64,000 bases of DNA. It comes from Cupriavidus basilensis. GTDB taxonomy: Bacteria; Pseudomonadota; Gammaproteobacteria; Burkholderiales; Burkholderiaceae. Positions 14,854 to 23,192 of the stretch are shown here, piece by piece. The position numbers were made by a program, and so were the translations under genes. The stretch is taken from contig NZ_CP062804.1 of the NCBI RefSeq assembly GCF_008801925.2, forward strand, positions 1,240,001 to 1,304,000, read 5' to 3'. Numbering within the stretch: position 1 is the first letter of the stretch; each line of letters begins with the position of its first letter. The notes below the pieces were generated by a model. The model was not told the DNA's origin. It did no database searches and saw nothing but the letters and a program-made list of their open reading frames with translations.

Positions 14854-17136
14854 ATGACCATTACCGACTTGTCCCAGACCTTGGCCGATACTGACGCAAG
14901 CGCCGAAGCCACGGCCGTTGCCGACCACGTGAGCGGCGCCCGCGCCGCGGCGGTCGCCGCCTTCATCGCCCGCGCCCGAGAGATCGCCGGCGGCCACGCC
15001 GCCGACAAGACGCCGCTGGCCGCGATCGCCGACGAACTGGTGGCGCTGGCTGGCCAGGCGCATCTGTTCCCGCCGGCGCATTTCCCCGTGGATGCGGCCA
15101 GGCCCGCCGCGATCTACCGGCTGGCGGAAGACCCGGACGGCCGCTTCGCCTTGTTCGCCTCGGCCGGCCTGCCGGGCAAGGCACAGCCGCCGCACGACCA
15201 CACCACCTGGGCGGTGATTGCCGGTGTGCGCGGCGTGGAGCGCAACGTGATCTTTCACCGCAGCCCGGGCAGCAAGCCCGGGCTCGACACGCTGGAGCCG
15301 CTGCGCCAGCTCGACGTGCAGGCAGGCAATGCCATCACGCTATCGCCAACCGATGTGCATACCATCGAACTGATCGGCGACACGCCCGGCCTGCACCTGC
15401 ATTTCTACGGCCTCACGCTGCCCCGCCTGAGCGAGCGCGTGAAGTTCGACCCCGCGCCCGAGGGCGGCACGCAATACAGCTACCGCACCTTTGCCGCGCC
15501 CGCGCTGATCCGCCATCCGCTGGTGAGCCCGGCCGCGCTCAAGCGCGCCATTGCGCAGGGGGAGGAGCTCGCTGTGCTGGATGCGCGGGAAGAGGGCGCT
15601 TTCTCACGCGAGCACCTGTTGTTCGCCGTGCCCGCCCCGCTGGGCCGGCTCGAAACCACGATCGACCGGCTGGTGCCGCGCCGCACCACGCGCATTGTGG
15701 TGACGGATCTGGCCGAGGATATCGCCCACGCGGCCGCGGCCAAGCTGTTGCGCTTTGGCTATACCAACGTATCCGTGCTGGAGGGCGGCACGCGTGCCTG
15801 GCAGGCCGCCGGCTATGAAATCTTCAGCGGCACCAACGTGCCCAGCAAAGCCTTCGGCGAAGTGATCGAGCACGAGCTGCACACGCCGTGGATCACCGCC
15901 GAGGCGCTCAAGCTGCACCAGACGCGTGGCGACAATGTGGTGGTGGTGGACAGCCGCCCCTTCACGGAATTCCAGAACATGAGCATTCCCGGCGCGGTGG
16001 ACTGCCCGGGCGCTGAGCTGGTCTACCGCATCGGTGAGATCGCGCCTGATCCCGAGACGCTGGTGGTGGTCAATTGCGCCGGCCGCACGCGCAGCATCGT
16101 GGGCGCGCAGACGTTGATCAACGCCGGCATTCCCAATCGCGTGGTGTCGCTCAAGGACGGCACCATGGCATGGCTGCTGGCCGGCTACCAGCTCGACCAC
16201 GGCCAGACCCGTTTCGCGCCACAGCCCGGCGAAGCCGCCCAGGCCGCGGCGCGTGAACGGGCCGCCCGCGTAGCGCAGCGCGCTGGCGTGCAACATATCG
16301 ATGCGGCGCAGCTAGCCGCCTTCGCGCAGCAGGCGGATGACCGCACGCTGTACCGCTTCGACGTCCGCTCGCCCGAGGAATACGCCGCAGGCCACCTGCC
16401 GGGCTGGCGCAGCGCCCCCGGCGGCCAGCTGGTGCAGGCCACCGACGCCTACGCCGGCACCCGCCGCGCCCGCATCGTGCTGGCCGACTGGGATGGCGTG
16501 CGCGCACAGATCACGGCAGCCTGGCTGGCCCAGTTCAGCGGGCATGAGGTCTACCTGTTCCGCCCGGCACCGCTGGCACCGCGCGAATCCGGCCCCGAGC
16601 CTGTGCGCGTGCTGCGGGCCTCCGAGGTCGAAGCGCCATGGATCGAAGCCGCATCGCTGTCCGCGCTGCAAGCGCAGGGCGGGGTCACGGTGGCGGACGT
16701 GGATAGCAGCCTGGCATTCCGACGCGGCCACCTGCCCGGCGCATGGTTCGCCACGCCGGAGAAGGTCGCGCTGGTGCTGGAGCAGGCCAGTGCCGACGAC
16801 ATCATCGTGGTGACGTCATCCGATGGCGTGCTGGCGCAAGCGGTAGCGGCCGAGTTGCGCCGCACCAGCCAGCGCGACGTACGCGCGCTGCTCGGCGGCA
16901 ACGCACGCTGGCAAGCGCTTGGCCTGCCAACGGAATCCGGCGAAGCCGGCACAGCCGCCGCAGCGCGCATCCTGACCGGCGACGAAGACGCGTGGTACAG
17001 CGCCTACGCCTACGAGGATGAAAGCCGCCGGAAGTCCGAGATGCACGCCTACCTGAACTGGGAAATCGGCCTGGTCGATCAACTAGAACGCGACGGTGAT
17101 CTGCCGGTACGGCTGGTGGATTACAGCCAGCCGTAG
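14854..17136 (+). CDS. Thiol dioxygenase-polyrhodanese fusion protein
   Basis: A 760-residue fusion. Residues 1-215 are a cysteine dioxygenase-type cupin with iron ligands in QPPHDHTTW (His114, His116) and TDVHTIELIGD (His169), then HLHFYG. Residues 220-760 are four rhodanese repeats matching the separate rhodanese at 12315 domain by domain; only the second has the active cysteine (VVVNCAGRTRSIVGAQTL, Cys408). The fusion suggests that the sulfinate or persulfide made at the iron site is passed to the rhodanese. It is divergent from the split version and has its own inverted repeat upstream. It is clearly a paralogue of the two-gene unit. Confidence 0.92.
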   Translation: MTITDLSQTLADTDASAEATAVADHVSGARAAAVAAFIARAREIAGGHAADKTPLAAIADELVALAGQAHLFPPAHFPVDAARPAAIYRLAEDPDGRFALFASAGLPGKAQPPHDHTTWAVIAGVRGVERNVIFHRSPGSKPGLDTLEPLRQLDVQAGNAITLSPTDVHTIELIGDTPGLHLHFYGLTLPRLSERVKFDPAPEGGTQYSYRTFAAPALIRHPLVSPAALKRAIAQGEELAVLDAREEGAFSREHLLFAVPAPLGRLETTIDRLVPRRTTRIVVTDLAEDIAHAAAAKLLRFGYTNVSVLEGGTRAWQAAGYEIFSGTNVPSKAFGEVIEHELHTPWITAEALKLHQTRGDNVVVVDSRPFTEFQNMSIPGAVDCPGAELVYRIGEIAPDPETLVVVNCAGRTRSIVGAQTLINAGIPNRVVSLKDGTMAWLLAGYQLDHGQTRFAPQPGEAAQAAARERAARVAQRAGVQHIDAAQLAAFAQQADDRTLYRFDVRSPEEYAAGHLPGWRSAPGGQLVQATDAYAGTRRARIVLADWDGVRAQITAAWLAQFSGHEVYLFRPAPLAPRESGPEPVRVLRASEVEAPWIEAASLSALQAQGGVTVADVDSSLAFRRGHLPGAWFATPEKVALVLEQASADDIIVVTSSDGVLAQAVAAELRRTSQRDVRALLGGNARWQALGLPTESGEAGTAAAARILTGDEDAWYSAYAYEDESRRKSEMHAYLNWEIGLVDQLERDGDLPVRLVDYSQP

Positions 17137-17205
17137 GCGCAAAGGCATCGCTTCGGCCAGCACCCGCCCTCTCCCCCGGCCCCTTGTATGTCGGAAAATA
17201 TGTCC

Positions 17206-17281
17206 TGGAAGCCTCAGATCGATGGCCCCATGCCCTGGGCGAAAGCCCAAGTTCGAGGGAGAGCGAGGATCGAGGCTTCCA
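17206..17281 (+). ncRNA. Structured leader of the IS110 element, bridge RNA candidate
   Basis: A 10-bp stem TGGAAGCCTC (17206-17215) / GAGGCTTCCA (17272-17281) is extended, after one bulged A, by GATC/GATC (17217-17220/17268-17271). The enclosed loop carries a second hairpin, TGGGC-GAAA-GCCCA (17236-17249), capped by a GNRA tetraloop. It lies 78 bases before the transposase start. IS110-group elements encode a bridge RNA in this 5' non-coding end, so an RNA gene is plausible. The complete RNA may extend on both sides. Confidence 0.45.
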
Positions 17282-17298
17282 TTTTTGATAGCGTTTAG

Positions 17299-18309
<1,011 letters not shown>

Positions 18310-18317
18310 CACGGTTG

Positions 18318-18408
18318 CTCTCCCACAAGTGGGAGAGGGGAGCCAACCAGCGGACAATGTGAAGGATTCGGTGTAGCCGGGATTCCCGCCCGAAGGGGCG
18401 GGAATCCC
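18318..18408. repeat. Two intergenic palindromes downstream of the IS element
   Basis: CTCTCCCAC-AA-GTGGGAGAG (18318-18337, perfect 9-bp arms) is followed by GGGATTCCCGCCC-GAAG-GGGCGGGAATCCC (18379-18408, perfect 13-bp arms). Neither is followed by a T tract, so they look more like REP-type repeats than plain terminators. Confidence 0.6.
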
Positions 18409-18465
18409 CCACGGCGATGCGAAGCGAGCCGTGTAGGTGTGCCAAGGCCGTATGGGGCGCCTCGG

Positions 18466-18626
18466 GATCCGGCGAAAAGAGCGGAAAAGAGGGACCCATG
18501 TCTGAGTATCGCCTTAAGGCGATGCGAGTTTGGGTCCCGGCCGCTCTTTTCGCCGGATCACGAGGGGAAGTCGCCCCATCCGGCGCGCCTTCTTTGCCTA
18601 CTTTCTTGGCAAGACAAGAAAGTAGG
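18466..18626. repeat. Nested long palindrome plus hairpin, REP-like mosaic
   Basis: Perfect 19-bp arms GATCCGGCGAAAAGAGCGG (18466-18484) and its complement (18541-18559) enclose GGGACCCA/TGGGTCCC (18491-18498/18531-18538) and ATCGCC-TTAA-GGCGAT (18508-18523): three nested stems in 94 bases. Shortly after comes CCTACTTTCTTG-gcaaga-CAAGAAAGTAGG (18597-18626). Similar TACTTTCTTG/CAAGAAAGTA hairpins are a familiar intergenic repeat in Burkholderiales. Together with the preceding palindromes this fills the whole gap between the transposase and the Bug gene. Confidence 0.65.
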
Positions 18627-18674
18627 TCGCCGCCCCGCAGGGGTGGTGAAACTGCAGTTGCCTTTGACTCACCT

Positions 18675-18712
18675 CAACGACACTCACCGCAACGACACTC
18701 ACCGCAACGACA
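18675..18712. repeat. 15-bp tandem repeat across the Bug stop codon
   Basis: CAACGACACTCACCG occurs twice in tandem (18675-18689, 18690-18704) with a partial third copy (18705-18712). On the minus strand the stop codon of the Bug gene (18699-18701) lies inside the second copy, so the repeat forms the extreme C-terminus and the 3' flank. Confidence 0.6.
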
Positions 18713-19703
18713 TCCCCGCCCCCAAAATCACCAAAGCATACCTAGGCAAATCCCGAGCCAAAGTCGCATCCAGCTCCTGCGCCGAAGACCCCACCACAAC
18801 ATACCCCGCATCCTCCAGCTGCCCCCGCGTAGCCGGCACATCAAGCACAGCCGCAACATCGCGGCTGATGCGATCCACCACATCAGCAGGCGTAGCCGCA
18901 GGCGCAAGCAGCCCCTGCCAGCTTTCCACCGCGAAACCCGCGGCACCTGCTTCCGCCATGGTCGGCACCTGTGGCAGCGCCTTCGAGCGATAGGGCGTGG
19001 TCACCGCCAGCGCAGTCAGCCGGCCGGAGCGCACGTAATCGGTCACCGCCGCGAGCGTGATCAGCGTTGCGTCGATGTGCCCGCCAAGCAGGTCGACCGT
19101 GGCGGGCGCGCCCCCGGCATAGGGAATGTAGTTGACCTTGATGCCGGTCTGGCGCGATAGCATTTCATGGGCCACGTGGGCAATGCCGCCATTGCCGGGC
19201 AGGCCAAGCGTGACCTCGCCGGGCTTCTTGCGTGCCAGCGCGATGTAGTCCTGCAGGTTGCGCACGCCAAGATCCGGCCTGACGACCAGGATCTGCGGAT
19301 TCACCACCGCCTTGCTGACACCGCGAAACGCGCGGCTCGCATCGTACGGCAGTGTCTTGAACAGCGACGCGTTCAGCGTCACGCCTTCGCCACCCAGCAG
19401 CAAGGTGTAGCCGTCCGGCTTGGCTCGCGCCACCTGCGCGGCACCCAGGGTGCCGCTGGCGCCCACCACGTTTTCCACCACCACGGGCTGGCCCCATTTC
19501 TCGCTGAGCTTGAGCGCCAGCGTTCGTGCGAGCTTGTCGGCACTGCCGCCGGGCGCCACCGGCACCACGATGCGCACGGGACGCGCAGGGAAAGCCTGCG
19601 GGGCCTGCGTGGCATAACTGTGAAAAGGTACGCCAGCGATGGCGGCCGCGGCGGCGGCGACGGGCAGGCAAAGAAGGGTGCGGAACAGGGTGCGACGTTG
19701 CAT
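18699..19703 (-). CDS. Bug/TctC family tripartite tricarboxylate-type binding protein
   Basis: A 334-residue periplasmic binding protein with a signal peptide (MQRRTLFRTLLCLPVAAAAA, cleaved near ATQA). Family motifs are FPARPVRIVVPVAPGGSADK, VVVENVVGASGTLGAAQVAR, KPDGYTLLLGGEG and VNYIPYAGGAPATVDLLGGH. Bug proteins bind carboxylates or amino acid-like ligands, usually without a linked TctAB membrane pair, as here. It diverges from the ABC importer operon. Codon use is normal for the window. The start at 19703 excludes an upstream in-frame extension that lacks homology and precedes the signal peptide. Confidence 0.9.
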   Translation of the reverse strand: MQRRTLFRTLLCLPVAAAAAAIAGVPFHSYATQAPQAFPARPVRIVVPVAPGGSADKLARTLALKLSEKWGQPVVVENVVGASGTLGAAQVARAKPDGYTLLLGGEGVTLNASLFKTLPYDASRAFRGVSKAVVNPQILVVRPDLGVRNLQDYIALARKKPGEVTLGLPGNGGIAHVAHEMLSRQTGIKVNYIPYAGGAPATVDLLGGHIDATLITLAAVTDYVRSGRLTALAVTTPYRSKALPQVPTMAEAGAAGFAVESWQGLLAPAATPADVVDRISRDVAAVLDVPATRGQLEDAGYVVVGSSAQELDATLARDLPRYALVILGAGMSLR

Positions 19704-19824
19704 GACGGTAGTGCCTGAGGCGAATCGAGCGCCAAGCTTAGAAAGCGTGGCCCCTGCGGCCAACGAATCTTTCCGCGCATGGATATGCGGCCGCGCTGTG
19801 CTGCCACGGGCAACGGAATGCGCA

Positions 19825-19849
19825 TAACGATTGGCTCATTTATTCGTTC
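19825..19849. promoter_or_regulatory. Second TAACGA-N13-TCGTT repeat, upstream of the ABC operon
   Basis: TAACGA (19825-19830) and TCGTTC (19844-19849) are 13 bases apart, matching the repeat at 14769 in sequence, spacing and left flank (GCATAACGATTG here, GCATAACGATCTG there). It stands 81 bases before the start of the binding-protein gene, in the divergent promoter region shared with the Bug gene. Confidence 0.5.
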
Positions 19850-19929
19850 CGTGCCCGTCGGTGCTTGCGTACAGTTTGTCGGCTGCATTGCACCAACCAC
19901 GACTTAGCCAACAAGAACTCGAACACACC

Positions 19930-20778
19930 ATGACCCGCACTCTTTCGCTGCGCTCCCCACGTCTTCTCGCCTTCGCTGCCGCCTTGCTGGCCGGCACCTT
20001 CTTTGCCGGCGCCGCGCAGGCCGACGCCACGCTCGACAAGATCCGCCAGCGCGGCAAGATCGCGGTCGGCATCATGCTGTCTGGCAGCGCTTTCGGCTCG
20101 ATCGATCCCGCCACGCAAAAGCCCGTCGGCTTCAATGCGGACCTCGCGCAGGACCTGGCCAGGCAGCTCAATGTGGAGCTGGAAACGGTGCAGGTGCAGC
20201 CGTCCAATCGCGTGCAGTTCCTGCAGCAGGGCAAAGTCGACGTGCTGATCGCGGCGATGGAATACAACGCCGAGCGCGGTGAGCAGCTGGGCCACGTGCC
20301 TACGCCTTACTATCGCGTGGGCGGCGCCGTGATCGTGCCCAAGCAAAGCGATATCCGCCGCTGGGAAGACTTGAAGGGCAAGACGGTGTGCATCTCGCAG
20401 GGCAGCAGCTATACGCGTCCCGTGCAGGTGGAATACGGCGCCATCCCGAAGGGCTTCAAGGGCTCGGCGGAATCGCTGCTGGCGCTGCGCGGTGACAACT
20501 GCGCCGGCGCCGTGCACGACAACACGCTGCTGCAGCCGCTGGTGCGGGGCAACCCGGAATGGCAGAACTACCGCATCGTGCTGCCTGAGCTCAATCCCGC
20601 GCCGACTGTGATCTGGACTCGCAAGGGCGAGCAGGACACCATTTCCGCGGTGGACCGCATCGTGCAGAACTGGCATCGCAGCGGCTGGCTGGTTGCCACC
20701 GAGAAGAAGGCCGGCATCCTGCCGCCGTCGCCTGCGCTGATCGAGCTGCATGACAAGTTCAAGGGCGGCCGTTCCTGA
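19930..20778 (+). CDS. Polar amino acid ABC transporter, substrate-binding protein (probably cystine)
   Basis: A 282-residue family 3 solute-binding protein. The signal peptide is MTRTLSLRSPRLLAFAAALL with cleavage after AQA; the mature protein starts DATLDKIRQRGKIAVGIMLS and contains FGSIDPATQKPVGFNADLAQ, the typical amino-acid-binding lobe 1. First gene of a five-gene operon (binding protein, two permeases, ATPase, cystathionine beta-lyase) with overlapping ends. The lyase argues for cystine or another sulfur amino acid as ligand. The start is set at the ATG before the signal peptide. Confidence 0.87.
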   Translation: MTRTLSLRSPRLLAFAAALLAGTFFAGAAQADATLDKIRQRGKIAVGIMLSGSAFGSIDPATQKPVGFNADLAQDLARQLNVELETVQVQPSNRVQFLQQGKVDVLIAAMEYNAERGEQLGHVPTPYYRVGGAVIVPKQSDIRRWEDLKGKTVCISQGSSYTRPVQVEYGAIPKGFKGSAESLLALRGDNCAGAVHDNTLLQPLVRGNPEWQNYRIVLPELNPAPTVIWTRKGEQDTISAVDRIVQNWHRSGWLVATEKKAGILPPSPALIELHDKFKGGRS

Positions 20779-21524
20779 TGGAAGCAGCGATTGCCTGGTG
20801 GATCGATGCGGCGCACCGCATCGGCCTGAACTACGCGTTCCTCGCCGATGCCTATGACCGCGCCTCATTCGTGCATGGCGCCTGGGTAACCATCGAGCTG
20901 GTGCTTTGCACCCTTGCCGGCAGCCTGGTCGCCGGCGTGGGAATGGCGGCGGCGCTGACCTCGCGCAACGCGTTGCTGGCCGGTGCCACGCGCGCGTTTG
21001 TGGAAGTCACCCGCAATACGCCGACCCTGGTACAGCTCTACTGCGCCTTCCTGGTTCTCAACATGCTGATCACCCATGCCTTGCAGGACGCGCAGCGGAC
21101 CAATCCGCTTACGCCGTTCCTGTGGGTGGTGGTAGTGCTGTCGCTGCACAAGGGCGTGTTTCATGCCGAAGCCTTGCGCGCTGGCATCGAGGCGGTGCCC
21201 AAGGTCACGCTCGAGGCGGCGGCGTCGCTCGGCTTTGATCGCCGTACTTTGCTCTGGCGTGTGCAGTTGCCGCTGGCGGTGCGCTTTGCCCTGCCTGCCC
21301 TGGTCAACAATTCCGTGGAGCTGGTCAAGGCCACGGCGGTGGCGTCCGCGATTGCGGTGGGCGATATCACCTACGCCTCCATCATGATCTGGACCCAGCG
21401 CGACAACGTGCTGGAACTGATGGTGCTGCTGCTGTTGTTCTTCGGCCTGCTGACCTGGGTGGTCAGCCACGCGGGCAACTGGCTGGAACTTCGACTAAGG
21501 ATGCCCGGCTATGGCGAGCGCTGA
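20778..21524 (+). CDS. Polar amino acid ABC permease 1
   Basis: A 248-residue inner-membrane permease of the HisM/GltJ type with about five helices. It has VEVTRNTPTLVQLYCAFLVL and the EAA loop EALRAGIEAVPKVTLEAAAS, LGFDRRTLLWRVQLPLAVR that docks on the ATPase. Its ATG overlaps the stop of the binding-protein gene by one base and its end overlaps the next permease by 14 bases, so translation is coupled. Confidence 0.9.
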   Translation: MEAAIAWWIDAAHRIGLNYAFLADAYDRASFVHGAWVTIELVLCTLAGSLVAGVGMAAALTSRNALLAGATRAFVEVTRNTPTLVQLYCAFLVLNMLITHALQDAQRTNPLTPFLWVVVVLSLHKGVFHAEALRAGIEAVPKVTLEAAASLGFDRRTLLWRVQLPLAVRFALPALVNNSVELVKATAVASAIAVGDITYASIMIWTQRDNVLELMVLLLLFFGLLTWVVSHAGNWLELRLRMPGYGER

Positions 21525-22314
21525 TTCCACTTTCCTCGCCGCGCCCGCGACGTCGCGCGCCGGCCGTTATGCTGGGCTGCTGTGGCTCCTGCCGCTGGTG
21601 GCGGTGGCGCTCGCGGCGACCCGCCACCCGGACCTGGCCCGCGCGCTGGCCAGCGCTTGGCAATGGTCGCCGGCGCTGGCGCGCGGCTTCCTGGTCAATA
21701 TCGGCGTGAGCCTGCTGGCGATCTTGCTGGGCACGGCCGGCGGGCTGCTGGTCGGCGCGTTGCGCCTGTCGCCGGTGGCGCTGCTGTCGCGCCCGGCGCA
21801 TTTGTACGTGCAGGTGTTCCGCAATGCTCCCTGGCTGGTGCTGATCTACTTCTCCACCTACGTCTTCCCGTTCGAGGTGAATATCGGCAGCCATATCGTG
21901 CCGTTTCCCGACTGGTTCAAGGTGGTGGTGGGGCTGGCGCTGCCGGCCAGCGCCAACGTGGCCGAGGTGCTGCGCGGCGCGGTGCAGTCGATCCCGCTCA
22001 CGCAGTGGGAGGCGGCCAGCTCGATGGCGTTCTCGCGCTGGCAGATCCTGCGGCTGATCATCGTTGCGCAATGCGTGCGCCGCATGCTGCCGCCGTGGAT
22101 GAACCTGTACGCCACGCTCACCATGGGCACCGCGCTGGCCTCGCTGGTGGGCGTGCACGATCTGCTCGATACCGCGCAGATCGCCAGCAATACCGTCAAC
22201 CAGACCGCCTTCACCGTGCTGATCTATTTCACCGTGCTGGCGATGTTCTTTGCCTGGTGCTACCCGATTTCGCGCTTCACCCGTTTCCTGGAACAAAAAT
22301 ATGCTGTTGCCTGA
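21511..22314 (+). CDS. Polar amino acid ABC permease 2
   Basis: A 267-residue second permease, forming a heterodimer with the first. It has VQVFRNAPWLVLIYFSTYVF and the EAA loop LRGAVQSIPLTQWEAASSMA, FSRWQILRLIIVAQCVRRM. The N-terminus carries an extra helix before the conserved core. It overlaps the previous gene by 14 bases and the ATPase gene by 14 bases. Confidence 0.9.
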   Translation: MASADSTFLAAPATSRAGRYAGLLWLLPLVAVALAATRHPDLARALASAWQWSPALARGFLVNIGVSLLAILLGTAGGLLVGALRLSPVALLSRPAHLYVQVFRNAPWLVLIYFSTYVFPFEVNIGSHIVPFPDWFKVVVGLALPASANVAEVLRGAVQSIPLTQWEAASSMAFSRWQILRLIIVAQCVRRMLPPWMNLYATLTMGTALASLVGVHDLLDTAQIASNTVNQTAFTVLIYFTVLAMFFAWCYPISRFTRFLEQKYAVA

Positions 22315-23158
22315 ACACAATGGCGGACCCGTGTTGTCCGTGGTCCCCGAGCCTGCCGCGCCGCTGGTTGCGCTCAAGGACGTGCACCTTGCCTTTGGCG
22401 GCAACCCGGTGCTCAAGGGCATCGACCTGGAAGTGCGGCGCGGGCAGGCGGTGTCCATCATCGGGCCGTCCGGCTCGGGCAAGTCCACCATCCTGCGTTG
22501 CCTTACCGGCCTGCTGGAGCCGCAGCAGGGCACGGTGACGGTCGGCGGTGTTTCGGTGCGCGAGCTGCGCAGCGAGGCCGAGCGCATTGCGCTGCGCAAG
22601 CGTGTGGGCTTTGTCTTCCAGCAGTACAACCTGTTTCCGCACCTGACCGTGCTGCAGAACCTCACCATCGCGCCGTTGCGCGTGCTGGGGCGCGGCCGCG
22701 CCCAGGCGGAGGCCACGGCCATCGCGTTGCTGCGCAAGGTGCGCCTGGCCGACAAGGCCGGCGCATATCCGGGCGAGCTGTCCGGCGGCCAGCAGCAGCG
22801 CGTGGCGATTGCCCGCGCGCTGGCGATGGAGCCCGAGCTGATCCTGTTCGACGAGGTGACCTCGGCGCTGGACCCGGAGACGGTGGGCGAGGTGCTGACC
22901 GTGATCGGCGACCTGGTCGAGGAGGGGCTGACCTGCCTGCTGGTGACGCATGAGATGCGCTTTGCCGAAGAAATCAGCGACGAGGTTTACTTCACCGAAG
23001 GCGGGCGCATTGTCGAGCATGGCCCGGCCAGCCGCATCTTCAGCGCGCCGCGCAGCGAGCGCACGCGCGCCTTTCTCAACCGCTCGCTCGGCGCAGCCCC
23101 GCGCGCACAGGCCGATCCCTTCGTTTTCTCGTTCGACAAGCTGCGCTTTGCCGTCTGA
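22301..23158 (+). CDS. Polar amino acid ABC transporter ATPase
   Basis: A 285-residue GlnQ/HisP-type ATPase. Walker A is IGPSGSGKSTILR, the Q-loop FVFQQYNLFPHLTVLQNL, the signature LSGGQQQRVAIARAL, Walker B LILFDEVTSALDPE and the H-loop LLVTHEMRFA, all intact. A leader of about 25 residues precedes the domain and a 30-residue tail follows it. It energises the two upstream permeases; the lyase gene begins 34 bases later. Confidence 0.93.
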   Translation: MLLPEHNGGPVLSVVPEPAAPLVALKDVHLAFGGNPVLKGIDLEVRRGQAVSIIGPSGSGKSTILRCLTGLLEPQQGTVTVGGVSVRELRSEAERIALRKRVGFVFQQYNLFPHLTVLQNLTIAPLRVLGRGRAQAEATAIALLRKVRLADKAGAYPGELSGGQQQRVAIARALAMEPELILFDEVTSALDPETVGEVLTVIGDLVEEGLTCLLVTHEMRFAEEISDEVYFTEGGRIVEHGPASRIFSAPRSERTRAFLNRSLGAAPRAQADPFVFSFDKLRFAV

Positions 23159-23192
23159 GCGCGGCGCAAGCCAATATCCCTATCCAGGAACC

